From Nocardioides sp. (lineage in GTDB: Bacteria > Actinomycetota > Actinomycetes > Propionibacteriales > Nocardioidaceae), in assembly GCF_014360585.1 (NCBI RefSeq), contig NZ_JACIXG010000009.1, positions 20,648 to 84,647 of the forward strand: 64,000 nucleotides of DNA. The letters run 5' to 3'. The notes beneath the pieces were generated by a model, which was given only the letters and a program-made list of their open reading frames with translations, did not search any database and was not told where the DNA came from. The translations under genes and the position numbers were made by a program. Below are positions 43,077 to 50,994 of this stretch, piece by piece. Each line of letters opens with the position of its first letter. Position 1 is the stretch's first letter.

Positions 43077-43950
43077 TTCCTCGTGGGTCGAGCGCGGCTC
43101 GGAGTCCGTCGCCGAGCAGGTTGAGCCCGACCACGGCCAGGATCAGCGCGACGCCGGGGGCGAAGAGCATCCACGGAGCGACGCTGCTGAGCGTCTGCGC
43201 CGCATAGACCATGCCGCCGAGCGACGCCGCCGGGGGCGGGGTGCCGAAACCGAGGAAGCTGAGCGCCGCCTCGGTGAGGATCGCCCAGGACAGCGACAGG
43301 GTGACCTGCACGACCAGGATCCCGAGGATGTTCGGGAGCACGTGCTCGAAGAGGGTCGAGAGCCGACTGCGGCCGACGGCGGTCGCGGCGAGCACGTACT
43401 CGGCGTGGCGCAGCGTCAGGACCGGCCCGCGGGCCACCCGCGCGAAGATCGGCAGGTAGACCACCGCTATCGCGATCGCCACCGTCAGCCAGCTGCGGTG
43501 CAGCGTGGCGGCCAGCGCGAGGGCGAGCAGCAGCGACGGGAAGGCGAACAGCACGTTGGTGATGACGCCGACCACCCGGTCGAGGACGCCTTGGTAATAG
43601 CCGGCCAGGATGCCGAGCAGCACCCCACCGATCGCCGCCACCGTCACCGAGACGAGGGCGACCCGCAGCGAGTTGGCCAGGCCGGCACAGACCCGGGCGA
43701 AGATGTCGCGACCGAACTGGTCGGTGCCGAACCAGTGGCTCCCGCTAGGCCCCTGGAGCGCAGCCTGTACGTCCTGAGCGGCCGGGTCCTGTCCCACCCC
43801 GACCGCGGCGAGGAGCGCGAGCACCGTCACCAGGGCCATCAGGACCAGGCCGACGATCCCGCTCGGCGTACGGAACGCCTTGGCCCATCGGCCGGCGGCC
43901 CTCGTCGTGGGAACCTCCGGCACCCCGTGCATGTCAGCCGCAGCACTCAT
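43066..43950 (-). CDS. ABC permease, DppC type (muropeptide operon)
   Basis: A 294-aa permease with the DppC-type FGTDQFGRDIFARVCAGLANS loop near residue 90 and a docking loop HAEYVLAATAVGRSRLSTLFEHVLPN. It ends in NLLGDGLRAALDPRGTNQ, the family C-terminus. The ATG overlaps the stop of the DppB-type gene (ATGA) and its own stop overlaps the murQ GTG. It forms the membrane channel of the importer. Confidence 0.9.
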   Translation of the reverse strand: MSAAADMHGVPEVPTTRAAGRWAKAFRTPSGIVGLVLMALVTVLALLAAVGVGQDPAAQDVQAALQGPSGSHWFGTDQFGRDIFARVCAGLANSLRVALVSVTVAAIGGVLLGILAGYYQGVLDRVVGVITNVLFAFPSLLLALALAATLHRSWLTVAIAIAVVYLPIFARVARGPVLTLRHAEYVLAATAVGRSRLSTLFEHVLPNILGILVVQVTLSLSWAILTEAALSFLGFGTPPPAASLGGMVYAAQTLSSVAPWMLFAPGVALILAVVGLNLLGDGLRAALDPRGTNQ

Positions 43951-44915
43951 TGCACACGCACCCTAGGGTCGACGAGACGGTAGAGGACGTCGGTGAGCAG
44001 GTTGACCAGGACGAACATCACCGCGATCACCAGCACGGTCGACTGCACCACGGCGTACTCCTTCTGCTCCAGCCCCAGCAGCACCTGGCGCCCGATGCCG
44101 GGGATGGCGAAGATCTGCTCGACCACCAGGGCCCCGCCGAGCAGGAAGCCGAACTGGAGGCCGCTCATCGTCACCACCGGGATCAGGGCGTTGCGGAGGA
44201 TGTGCCGCACCTGCAGTCGCCGGCCGGAGACCCCCTTGGCGCGGGCGGTCCGGACGTAGTCCTCGGAACGGACGGTGAGGATCGCGGCGCGTGTGGTCTG
44301 CAGGATCGGCGGGGCGATGCTGATCCCGAGGACGAGCGCCGGCAGCAGCATCTGCTGCAGGTTGAGGCCGGGGTCCTCGCTCAGCGTGCGGTAACCCTCG
44401 CCGTTGGGATACCAGCCGACCGTGTTCACCAGCCAGCTCGACACCACGGCGGCGAGCAGGAACGAGGGCACCGACAGCGCGACCAGGCTGGTCACCTGGC
44501 TGATCTGGTCACGTGCCCGCCCGGGCCGGCTGGCCGCCAGCATCCCGCCCGGGATGCCGAGGGCGAGGCCGATCATGATCGCGAGCACAGCCAGCTCGAC
44601 GGTGTTGGGCAACGACTGAGCGGTCATCGACAGCACGCTCAGGTGGGAGGTCGCCGAGACCCCGAGATTGCCGGTGAGCACGCCACCGAGCCAGCCCAGG
44701 TACTGGGACAGGAGCGGCTCGTTGACCCCGTAGTAAGCCTCCAGCGCCTGCAGCTGCTCGGGGGAGAGGTCACCGGCAGCCGTCCCGTACGCCGCGGTGA
44801 TCTGGTCGCCCGGGACCACCCGCAGCAGCACGAACGTGAGGATCGAGACGCCGACCAGCGTCACCGCCGCCTCTCCGAACCGCCGTGCCACCGGGTGGCG
44901 CCCGAAGGCGCCCAC
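43947..44915 (-). CDS. ABC permease, DppB type (muropeptide operon)
   Basis: A permease of about 322 aa with LTFVLLRVVPGDQI after the first helix, the docking loop VRSEDYVRTARAKGVSGRRLQVRHILRNALIP, and the C-terminus VNLLTDVLYRLVDPRVRV. No ATG is available. I use the GTG at 44915. The GTG at 44891 (VARRFGEAA) gives a more typical DppB start. Both candidates lie inside the stem-loop at 44889-44921, so initiation is probably coupled to the upstream receptor gene and tuned by that structure. Confidence 0.82.
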   Translation of the reverse strand: MGAFGRHPVARRFGEAAVTLVGVSILTFVLLRVVPGDQITAAYGTAAGDLSPEQLQALEAYYGVNEPLLSQYLGWLGGVLTGNLGVSATSHLSVLSMTAQSLPNTVELAVLAIMIGLALGIPGGMLAASRPGRARDQISQVTSLVALSVPSFLLAAVVSSWLVNTVGWYPNGEGYRTLSEDPGLNLQQMLLPALVLGISIAPPILQTTRAAILTVRSEDYVRTARAKGVSGRRLQVRHILRNALIPVVTMSGLQFGFLLGGALVVEQIFAIPGIGRQVLLGLEQKEYAVVQSTVLVIAVMFVLVNLLTDVLYRLVDPRVRVQ

Positions 44916-44921
44916 CCGGTG
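44889..44921 (-). promoter_or_regulatory. UUCG-capped stem-loop at the receptor/permease junction
   Basis: In the leftward transcript CACCGGGT and GGCGCC close on a UUCG tetraloop with a C-G closing pair and pair with GGCGCC and ACCCGGTG, 14 base pairs with one bulged G. It starts 21 nt after the receptor stop and contains both possible permease starts. Such intercistronic stems are known to stabilise receptor mRNA and lower permease translation in ABC operons. Confidence 0.7.
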
Positions 44922-44941
44922 AGCGAGGCTCGATGCGGCGC

Positions 44942-46492
44942 TCAGGAGACCGACGCCTTCCACAGCGTCGCGATCGAGGCGTCGGCGCGCTCCTCCAGGC
45001 CCTCGACGGACTTGTTGGCGACGACGTACATCTCCGGGGTGAACAGCCACACCCATGCCGCCTGGTCGACCAGGTGCTGGGAGATCTCCTCGTAGATCGG
45101 CTTGCGGGCGGCGGTGTCGGTGGTGGCGATGCCGTCGGCGAAGAGCTTGTCGAGCTCCGGCGAGCTGTAGCCGGCGACCTTGTTGAAGCTGCCCGCCTTG
45201 GTGAAGTAGCGGCTGTACATCGTGTTCGGGTCCGAGCTGCCGCCGTTCATCGCGATCGCCGCGTCGAAGTCGGCGGCGAGCCACCGCTCGACGTAGGCGT
45301 TGGAGTCGAGCGCCTCGACGTTGACCTTGATCCCGACCTTGCCGAGCTGCGCCTGGATGTTCTGCGCCTCGTCCACAGCGGTGGAGTAGAGACCCTGGGA
45401 GGTCATCAGGTTCAGCGTGAACCCGTCCGGCTTGCCCGCCTTGGCCAGGTAGTCCTTCGCCTTGTCCAGGTCCTGCTCGGGGCACGGCTGGGCCTCAGGG
45501 TCCGAGCGGAACTCGGGCGAGGTGATCGGCCCGCTCGGCTTCCCCGCCCCCAGGGCGGCCGAGTCGATCACGTCCTGGCGCGAGATCGCGCACTGGATCG
45601 CCAGCCGGGCGTTGGGGTCCTTCAGCGTCGGCGAGGTCGCCCGCAGCTGCAGCACGTGGTAGGACAGCGAGTCGACCGTCATGGACTCGGTCTGCCCCGA
45701 GGTCGCGGTCTTCGCCGTCACCGGGTTGTCGAAGATCGCCATGTGCACCGAGCCGGTCTTCAGCGAGGACACCATCGACTGCTCGTCGGGGATGACTCGG
45801 AACTCGACCGTCGCCGCGCCGGGCTCCCCGGCGTAGTAGTCGGCGTTGCGCGTGAGCGTGATCGACTCGTTCGGCGTGCGGCTCTTGAACTGGTACGGCC
45901 CGGAGCCCACGGGCTTGGTCTCCAGGCTCTTCGCGTCGACGTCAGAGGGCACGATCGCGGTGTTCACCCCGGTCAGCCCGGACACGAAGGAGGCGTCGGG
46001 CTGCTTCAGCGTCACCACGACCGTCCGTGGGTCGGGCGCCTCGATGCCGGCCACGTTGGCGAAGTACGACGCCGAGCTCGCGCTCGAGGCGGGGTCGATG
46101 ATCTTCTCGTAGGTGTGCTTCACATCGGCGGAGTCGAGATCGGAGCCGTCCCCGAAGGTGACGCCCTCTCGCAGGGTGAAGGTGTAGGTCTTCCCGTCCT
46201 CCGAGATCTCCGGCAGCTCCGCGAGCCCTGCCTCCGGGACGCCTTCGGCGTCGGTGTTGAGGAGAGGACTGTAGATCTGAGAGAGGACCTGGATCGACTG
46301 GGTCGAGGTCGCTGTCCAGGGGACCATCTGCGCTGGATCGGCGGAGATCCCGAAGACCAGGGTGCCGTTGGCATCACCGGTCTGCTCGCCGTCGCTGCCG
46401 CAGCCGGCGAGGCCTGTTGCGAGCAGGCCGCCGGCGAGGGCGGTGGCGAGCGTTGCGCGGGTGCGATGTCCGTGTCGTCGCTGCGTACTCAC
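44942..46492 (-). CDS. Dpp/Opp-type ABC receptor lipoprotein (muropeptide operon)
   Basis: A 516-aa family-5 solute-binding protein. It starts at the GTG at 46492, fixed by AGGAGG at 46497-46502. An ATG 12 codons upstream at 46528 lacks a ribosome site. The lipoprotein signal ends in LAGC with C31. The mature domain has DSADVKHTYEKIIDPA and ARLAIQCAISRQDVIDSAAL, typical of the family. It is the first gene of the leftward operon. Given murQ and anmK in the same operon, the ligand is probably a muropeptide or (anhydro-)MurNAc-peptide. The specificity is inferred from context only. Confidence 0.87.
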   Translation of the reverse strand: MSTQRRHGHRTRATLATALAGGLLATGLAGCGSDGEQTGDANGTLVFGISADPAQMVPWTATSTQSIQVLSQIYSPLLNTDAEGVPEAGLAELPEISEDGKTYTFTLREGVTFGDGSDLDSADVKHTYEKIIDPASSASSASYFANVAGIEAPDPRTVVVTLKQPDASFVSGLTGVNTAIVPSDVDAKSLETKPVGSGPYQFKSRTPNESITLTRNADYYAGEPGAATVEFRVIPDEQSMVSSLKTGSVHMAIFDNPVTAKTATSGQTESMTVDSLSYHVLQLRATSPTLKDPNARLAIQCAISRQDVIDSAALGAGKPSGPITSPEFRSDPEAQPCPEQDLDKAKDYLAKAGKPDGFTLNLMTSQGLYSTAVDEAQNIQAQLGKVGIKVNVEALDSNAYVERWLAADFDAAIAMNGGSSDPNTMYSRYFTKAGSFNKVAGYSSPELDKLFADGIATTDTAARKPIYEEISQHLVDQAAWVWLFTPEMYVVANKSVEGLEERADASIATLWKASVS

Positions 46493-46598
46493 GGATCCTC
46501 CTAGGGATGGGCGAGGATGTCGGGCCAAGAGGTCGGGTTCTTGCCTGCAGTGGCATCGCCCGCGGATCCCTCGACTCTATGACAAAATGTTTCCGATG

Positions 46599-46615
46599 TG
46601 ACCCGCTGCGGGTCA
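46599..46615. promoter_or_regulatory. 17-bp palindrome in the MurR/importer divergent promoter
   Basis: TGACCCGCTGCGGGTCA is a perfect palindrome around a central T, 42 bp before the regulator ATG and 107 bp before the receptor GTG. A+T-rich stretches flank it (GACAAAATGTTT on one side, AATTATTAACA on the other) and could hold the promoters. It is a candidate site for the RpiR/MurR-type regulator. Confidence 0.5.
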
Positions 46616-46656
46616 ATTATTAACAGCTTGTTGTGGTCGAGCCGAGCGAGGAAACG

Positions 46657-47535
46657 ATGAGCGAAGACATCCTGGTACGCCTGCGGCAGGCCCTGCCCGG
46701 GCTCAGACCGAGCGAGCGACGGCTGGCCGAGGCCGCCCTGGCGGATCCGGCCACCGCCGCGGGACTGACCATCACCGAGCTCGCCGCCGGCCACGAGACC
46801 TCGACCGCGACTGTCACCCGGTTGTGCCGCAGCCTGGGGTTCACCGGCTACTCGGCATTCCGGCTCGCGCTGGCACGGGCCGGCGCGAACGAGACCGGCC
46901 GCCGGATCGAGTTCGGGGTCTCCGAAGGGGACATCGACCCGGCGGACACGACCCGGGAGGTCGTGCGCAAGCTCGCCTACCAGGAGGCCCGAGCCGTCGA
47001 GGAGACCGCGGAGAGGCTCGACATCGACGAGCTCGACCGGGTCGTCGCCGCGATCACGACCGCCTCGGTCGTGGACGCGTACGGTTCGGCCTCCAGCGGC
47101 CTGGCCGCGCAGGACCTCCAGCAGAAGCTGCGACGGATCGGCTACCAGGTCAACGCCTGGGCCGACGCCCACCTCGCCCTCACCAGTGCCGCCGTGCTCC
47201 CGAGCGACGCGGTCGCCATCGCGTTCTCCCACTCTGGCGAGACCGAGGAGGCGATCTCGGCGCTGCGCACCGCCGCCGGCCGGGGTGTGTTCACCGTCGC
47301 GGTCACCAACTTCCCGGACTCACCGCTTGCCGAGCTCGCCGACGCCACCCTCACCACGGTCTCCCGGGAGACCCGGTTCCGGTACGGCGCGATGTCGAGC
47401 CGGATGGCCCAGCTCGTGATCGTCGACGCGATCTTCCTCGGCGTCGCCCACGAGAACCCCGATGACGTCACCGCCGCGCTCGGGGCGACGCTGGACGCCG
47501 TCGCGACCCGGCGCGTCACCCCTCCCAGAGGCTGA
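46657..47535 (+). CDS. RpiR/MurR-family transcriptional regulator
   Basis: A 292-aa regulator with an N-terminal HTH_6 domain (LTITELAAGHETSTATVTRLC, about residues 37-57) and a C-terminal SIS sugar-phosphate domain (VDAYGSASSGLAAQDL and AIAFSHSGETEEAISALR). SIS domains of MurR bind MurNAc-6-phosphate, the intermediate between AnmK and MurQ. I choose the ATG at 46657, preceded by GAGG, over an in-frame GTG at 46633. It is divergent to the operon it probably controls. Confidence 0.87.
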   Translation: MSEDILVRLRQALPGLRPSERRLAEAALADPATAAGLTITELAAGHETSTATVTRLCRSLGFTGYSAFRLALARAGANETGRRIEFGVSEGDIDPADTTREVVRKLAYQEARAVEETAERLDIDELDRVVAAITTASVVDAYGSASSGLAAQDLQQKLRRIGYQVNAWADAHLALTSAAVLPSDAVAIAFSHSGETEEAISALRTAAGRGVFTVAVTNFPDSPLAELADATLTTVSRETRFRYGAMSSRMAQLVIVDAIFLGVAHENPDDVTAALGATLDAVATRRVTPPRG

Positions 47536-47892
47536 GCCAAAGGACGAGGACCTCAACTTCCTCGGCTATCTCGGCTATCTCGGCCAGCGCGGCCAGCGGC
47601 TCCTCGCGGCCGCCAAGGAGCGCGCGAGTGGCGGCCTCCTTGCGGGCCACCACCGGGGAGCCGATCTTCGAGCGGGTGCGGGCATCGGTGCTGGCCTATC
47701 CGCCTCGGCTGTCGCGAGACCCTGGTCGAGATCGTCAGCACCGAGTGCGCCGCAGCCGTACGCCGGGGCGAGATCCTCGACCGCGACTGGCGCCTCGCGG
47801 CGCTCGTGCTCGTCCTCTTCACCTCTGACCCCGTGTATCTCCCCGCGTCATCTGGGTACCGGCCGGACGTACAACGATGAGGAGGAACTCAA
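47536..47892. other. Spacer with possible decayed coding sequence
   Basis: This 357-bp stretch has no gene I can support. It begins with three near-copies of TCGGCTATC (47562-47588). Coding-like composition continues on the + strand in two different frames, EPIFERVRASVLAYPP then, after a shift, EIVSTECAAAVRRGEI, which could be the C-terminal part of a broken helical protein, perhaps a regulator. The last 15 bases hold the AGGAGG ribosome site of the next gene. Confidence 0.4.
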
Positions 47893-48243
47893 ATGTTCAA
47901 GAAACCAGCGTTGTTGACTGCATTCGGCATCGGCTACCTGCTCGGCGCCCGCGCGGGACGCGAGCGGTACGACGCCATCGTCGCCAAGGCCCAGGGTCTG
48001 TGGCAGGACCCGCGGGTCCAGGAGAAGGCACACACTGCCCGGGTCGTCGCCGAGGAGAAGGTGGAGACCGCCAAGCACGCCGCCCAGGAGAAGATGCCTG
48101 GCCACAACGGCACCTCCACGAGCTCCACTGGCTCCACGAGCTCCACGGGCTCGCCGTCGTCGCACCAGACCGCGCCGAGCGCCCCGAGCCCGGCCGCCTC
48201 CGCCGACCCGGTGACCGGCACACCGCGGGGGTGGGAGTCGTGA
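47893..48243 (+). CDS. YtxH-like small protein
   Basis: A 116-aa protein with a short hydrophobic glycine-rich N-terminus (ALLTAFGIGYLLGARAGRERYD) and a Lys/Glu/Ala-rich helical middle (residues 30-70, VVAEEKVETAKHAAQEK). The C-terminal tail is low in complexity (STSSTGSTSSTGS). YtxH-type proteins are associated with the membrane and stress. A strong AGGAGG lies eight bases before the ATG. It overlaps the holin-X gene by GTGA and begins a three-gene unit. Molecular function unknown. Confidence 0.78.
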   Translation: MFKKPALLTAFGIGYLLGARAGRERYDAIVAKAQGLWQDPRVQEKAHTARVVAEEKVETAKHAAQEKMPGHNGTSTSSTGSTSSTGSPSSHQTAPSAPSPAASADPVTGTPRGWES

Positions 48244-48686
48244 CCACCCATCAATCCGGCCCCACCCATCAGACCGACGCATCGATGGGTGAGCTCGTCT
48301 CGCGTCTCTCGGAAGAGATGTCTCACCTCGTCCGAGGTGAGTTCGAGCTCGCCCGCCTCGAGCTGACGGAGAAGGCCAAGCACACCGGCAAGGGCGCCGG
48401 CGTCTTCGGCGCCGCCGGCCTGGTGGCGCTGTACGGAGTGGGTGTCCTGATCGCCACGGCGATCCTGGCCCTGTCTCTGGTGCTCGATGCCTGGCTCGCC
48501 GCGCTGCTGGTCGGGGTCGTACTCCTGGCCATCGCCGGCATCATGGCCCTGGTCGGGAAGAAGGAGGTCTCCGAGGGAGCTCCGATGAAGCCCGAACGCG
48601 CCACCGAGAACATCAAGCGGGACGTCGAGGCCGTCAAGCAGCACGGCCGGCCCACGGACCACACCGCGAGGAGGACGACGCCATGA
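48240..48686 (+). CDS. Phage holin-X/DUF1469-like membrane protein
   Basis: A 148-aa protein with an amphipathic N-terminal part (SMGELVSRLSEEMSHLVRGEF, then ELARLELTEKAKHTGKG), two membrane helices at about 54-80 and 83-106, and a basic cytoplasmic tail. This is the Actinobacterial holin-X family. Despite the name there is no phage context. The family is a common chromosomal envelope component. It starts at a GTG that overlaps the preceding stop and ends with ATGA into the DUF3618 gene. Confidence 0.82.
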   Translation: MTTHQSGPTHQTDASMGELVSRLSEEMSHLVRGEFELARLELTEKAKHTGKGAGVFGAAGLVALYGVGVLIATAILALSLVLDAWLAALLVGVVLLAIAGIMALVGKKEVSEGAPMKPERATENIKRDVEAVKQHGRPTDHTARRTTP

Positions 48687-48997
48687 CGCACGACTCCACC
48701 AGGCCCGTCGACAGGCCCGTCGATAGGCCCGTCGACGCCCATGACGACACCGGCATCGCCGCTGTCGAGGCCGACCTGGACTCCACCCGGCACGAGCTCG
48801 CCGACACGCTTGACGAGCTCGCCACCCGGCTGGACGTCAAGACGCGGAGCAAGGACAAGGTTCACGAGGTGAAGCAGCAGGCGCAGGTTGCTGCTGGATC
48901 CCGAGACGTACAGATCCGGGGCGGCATCGCCGTCGCAGCCGTGATCACCGTGCTCCTGCTGCTGGCCAAGAGGAAGCGCCGGGTCAACGCCGCCTAG
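48683..48997 (+). CDS. DUF3618 protein
   Basis: A 104-aa protein. The central motif DLDSTRHELADTLDELATRLDVK defines DUF3618, a helical domain with a C-terminal membrane helix (about residues 79-96) and a positive tail KRKRR. Near the N-terminus RPVD is repeated three times, encoded by a 12-bp tandem repeat around 48703-48738. The third gene of the YtxH-like/holin-X/DUF3618 unit, whose conserved order in actinobacteria suggests an envelope complex of unknown function. Confidence 0.82.
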   Translation: MTHDSTRPVDRPVDRPVDAHDDTGIAAVEADLDSTRHELADTLDELATRLDVKTRSKDKVHEVKQQAQVAAGSRDVQIRGGIAVAAVITVLLLLAKRKRRVNAA

Positions 48998-49510
48998 GCC
49001 GGGTCAACCGGTCCAGGAAGGCCACGAGAAGTGCCTCACGCATCGCAGGGGTGGCCAGGTCGAGCATCGCATTGACCTCGGCCATCCTCTGCGGTAGCGC
49101 GAGGCGGTGTCCTGAGCTTGTCGAAGGGTTGTCTGCTGCGTCGGCGCCGATCAGGCTCGCATCGACCAGCAGGCCGTCGAAGTCGTCGTCCGAGAGGGCG
49201 AGCGGATCGAGGCTCGCGATGAACTCAGCGACGCCAGGGTCGACCGCGACCGGGCCGGCGGCCACGGCGGCCGCGACCGCATCGCGCAGAGCGTCGAGGA
49301 ACTCCGGTACGTGGGGCAGCGTCGCGGCGCTCACCGACAGGTGGATGGTGGCGGGTGCGCCGGCGTAGGACATCTGCGGCTGGACGTACCAGCCCCGGGT
49401 CGCCATCTCGTCGCAGACCGTGAACGGGTCACAGCTCGCGTCGGCCCTGACGGCGATCAGCGTGGAGTCCGGAACGCTGACCTCGGTCAGCTCGGGCATC
49501 TCGCCGATCC
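48984..49510 (-). pseudogene. C-terminal remnant of a PLP-dependent decarboxylase
   Basis: About 175 codons that match the C-terminal domain of the group II decarboxylase/sphingosine-phosphate-lyase-like family (SVPDSTLIAVRADASCDPF, then EMATRGWYVQPQM and IHLSVSAATLPHVPEFLDALR). The catalytic PLP-lysine domain is absent, and upstream sequence does not continue it, so the gene is 5'-truncated. A repeat-derived insert, NPSTSSGH, interrupts it. The frame continues to 49610 without family similarity. It converges on the DUF3618 gene and overlaps its end by 14 bases. Confidence 0.7.
49106..49128. repeat. CTTCGACAAGCTCAGG-type dispersed repeat inside the decarboxylase remnant
   Basis: On the - strand this reads CCCTTCGACAAGCTCAGG followed by ACACC, a repeat unit found widely in high-GC genomes and usually in spacers. 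Here it lies in frame in a coding remnant and yields the peptide STSSG, consistent with decay of the host gene. Recognition is from general knowledge. Confidence 0.6.
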
Positions 49511-49633
49511 CGGCAGCTCGGCGGGCATGGCGACATCGGGCACCTGGAAGAACGCGTACGCCGTCGCGCACGCCAGGAACAGGACCAGGCGACGTCCGAG
49601 AACACCACAATTCGCTCCGCTACGGTTGGCGAC

Positions 49634-50101
49634 ATGCCGCTCGAGACCGGTGCCGTCGCGCCAGACTTCACACTCCCAGCCCAGGACGGTACGTCCGTCG
49701 TCCTCTCCGCGCTCCTCGAGAAGGGTCCGGTGGTGCTCTTCTTCTACCCGGCCGCCGAGACCGCGGTGTGCACAAAGGAGGCCTGCCACTTCCGTGACCT
49801 CGCCGGCGAGTTCGAGGTGATCGGCGCCCAGCGGCTCGGGATCAGCAAGGACAGCGTGGAGAAGCAGGCCGGCTTCGCCGCCAACCACGACCTCGACTAT
49901 CCCGTCCTCTCCGATCCCTCCGGGTCGGTCGCCGGGCTCTACGGCGTGAAGCCGAGCATCTTCGGCAAGCTCGGGCCGCTGCAGCGTACGACCTTCGCGA
50001 TCGGTGCCGACGGCCGGATCAAGGCTGTCGTCGAGGGGATGCTCAAGGCCGAGATCCACGCCGACGAAGCCCTGGCCGCGCTCAGGGATGACGTCCGATG
50101 A
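49634..50101 (+). CDS. Peroxiredoxin (BCP type)
   Basis: A 155-aa thiol peroxidase that reduces hydrogen peroxide and organic hydroperoxides. The peroxidatic C46 and a second cysteine C51 lie in TAVCTKEACHFRD, equivalent to the TPGCTxEAC box of bacterioferritin comigratory proteins. The usual Pro-Gly before the cysteine is Ala-Val here, a notable change at the active-site loop. ISKDSVEKQAGFAANHDLDYPVLSD is typical of the family. It overlaps the next gene by ATGA. Confidence 0.88.
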   Translation: MPLETGAVAPDFTLPAQDGTSVVLSALLEKGPVVLFFYPAAETAVCTKEACHFRDLAGEFEVIGAQRLGISKDSVEKQAGFAANHDLDYPVLSDPSGSVAGLYGVKPSIFGKLGPLQRTTFAIGADGRIKAVVEGMLKAEIHADEALAALRDDVR

Positions 50102-50946
50102 CGACCCGGCCCACCATCGCCGTCACCGGCGCGACCGGTTACGTCGGCGGCCTCGTCGCTCGCGCGCTGGGAGGCTCCGACGCCGATCTCCGTCTTCTCG
50201 TGCGTGACCCCGCCAGAGCCCCCGAGGTCCCAGGAGCCGAGGTGTTCGCGGTCAGCTACGACGACGGAGAGGCCGCGCGGGCGGCTCTCGACGGCGTTCA
50301 GAACGTGCTCATGGTCTCGGCCGCCGAGTCGGCGGACCGCCTGGAGCAGCACCTCACCTTCGTCGACGCCGCCGCGGCGGCCGGGGTCGAGCACATCGTC
50401 TACACGTCCTTCTTCGGCGCCGCGCCGGATGCCGTCTTCACGCTCGCGCGCGACCACTTCGCGACCGAGGAGCGGATCAAGGCGAGCGGGATGGGCTACA
50501 CCCTGCTCCGCGACAACTTCTACCTCGACTTCCTTCCCCTCCTGGTCGGTGAGGACGGTGTCATCAGAGGTCCCGCAGCCGAGGGGCGCTTCGCGGCGGT
50601 CGCGCGTGCCGACGTCGCGCGCTCTGCAGTGGTGGCCCTCTCGGCACCGCAGGATCACCGAGGGCTCACCTACGACCTCACCGGGCCCGAGTCGCTCACG
50701 ATGAGCGAGGCGGCCGACATCCTCGCCGAGCATCTCGGGAGAGAGGTGCGCTATCACGACGAGACGATCGAGGAGGCCTACGCGTCGCGTCGCCGGTGGG
50801 AGGCGCCCGACTGGCGTTACGACGCCTGGGTCTCCACCTACACCGCGATCGCGGCCGGGGAGCTCGACGGAGTCAGCAGTGCCGTGGCCGCCCTCACCGG
50901 GCGGGAGCCACTGGGGCTTCGAGACCACCTCGCCTCCGGCGAGTAG
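50098..50946 (+). CDS. NmrA-like NAD(P)-binding protein (atypical SDR)
   Basis: A 282-aa atypical short-chain dehydrogenase. The N-terminal TGATGYVGGLVARAL is an NADP-type Rossmann loop. The middle has VSAAESADRLEQHLTFVDAA and GVEHIVYTSFFGAAPD, and the C-terminus follows the NmrA/quinone-oxidoreductase-2 pattern (EAADILAEHLGREVRYHDETIEEAY). It could be a redox sensor or a quinone reductase. Coupled by ATGA to the peroxiredoxin, so a shared oxidative-stress role is reasonable. Confidence 0.85.
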   Translation: MTTRPTIAVTGATGYVGGLVARALGGSDADLRLLVRDPARAPEVPGAEVFAVSYDDGEAARAALDGVQNVLMVSAAESADRLEQHLTFVDAAAAAGVEHIVYTSFFGAAPDAVFTLARDHFATEERIKASGMGYTLLRDNFYLDFLPLLVGEDGVIRGPAAEGRFAAVARADVARSAVVALSAPQDHRGLTYDLTGPESLTMSEAADILAEHLGREVRYHDETIEEAYASRRRWEAPDWRYDAWVSTYTAIAAGELDGVSSAVAALTGREPLGLRDHLASGE

Positions 50947-50994
50947 CCGGGGGAGGAGGGGTCGCTCGCCGCCACGTGGGGTACCGCCTTCGGC

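Noticed and set aside
43069..43174. A MurQ start at the upstream ATG
   Set aside because: It would place 35 codons within the permease gene with no similarity; the GTG overlapping the permease stop fits the coupling seen at every other junction of the operon.
47553..47822. An 89-codon frame on the - strand in the spacer
   Set aside because: Arg/Ser/Gly-rich composition without hydrophobic core or ribosome site; more likely chance.
48240..48686. A prophage lysis gene
   Set aside because: The holin-X name is historical; no endolysin, integrase or structural phage gene is nearby and the gene sits in a conserved chromosomal trio.
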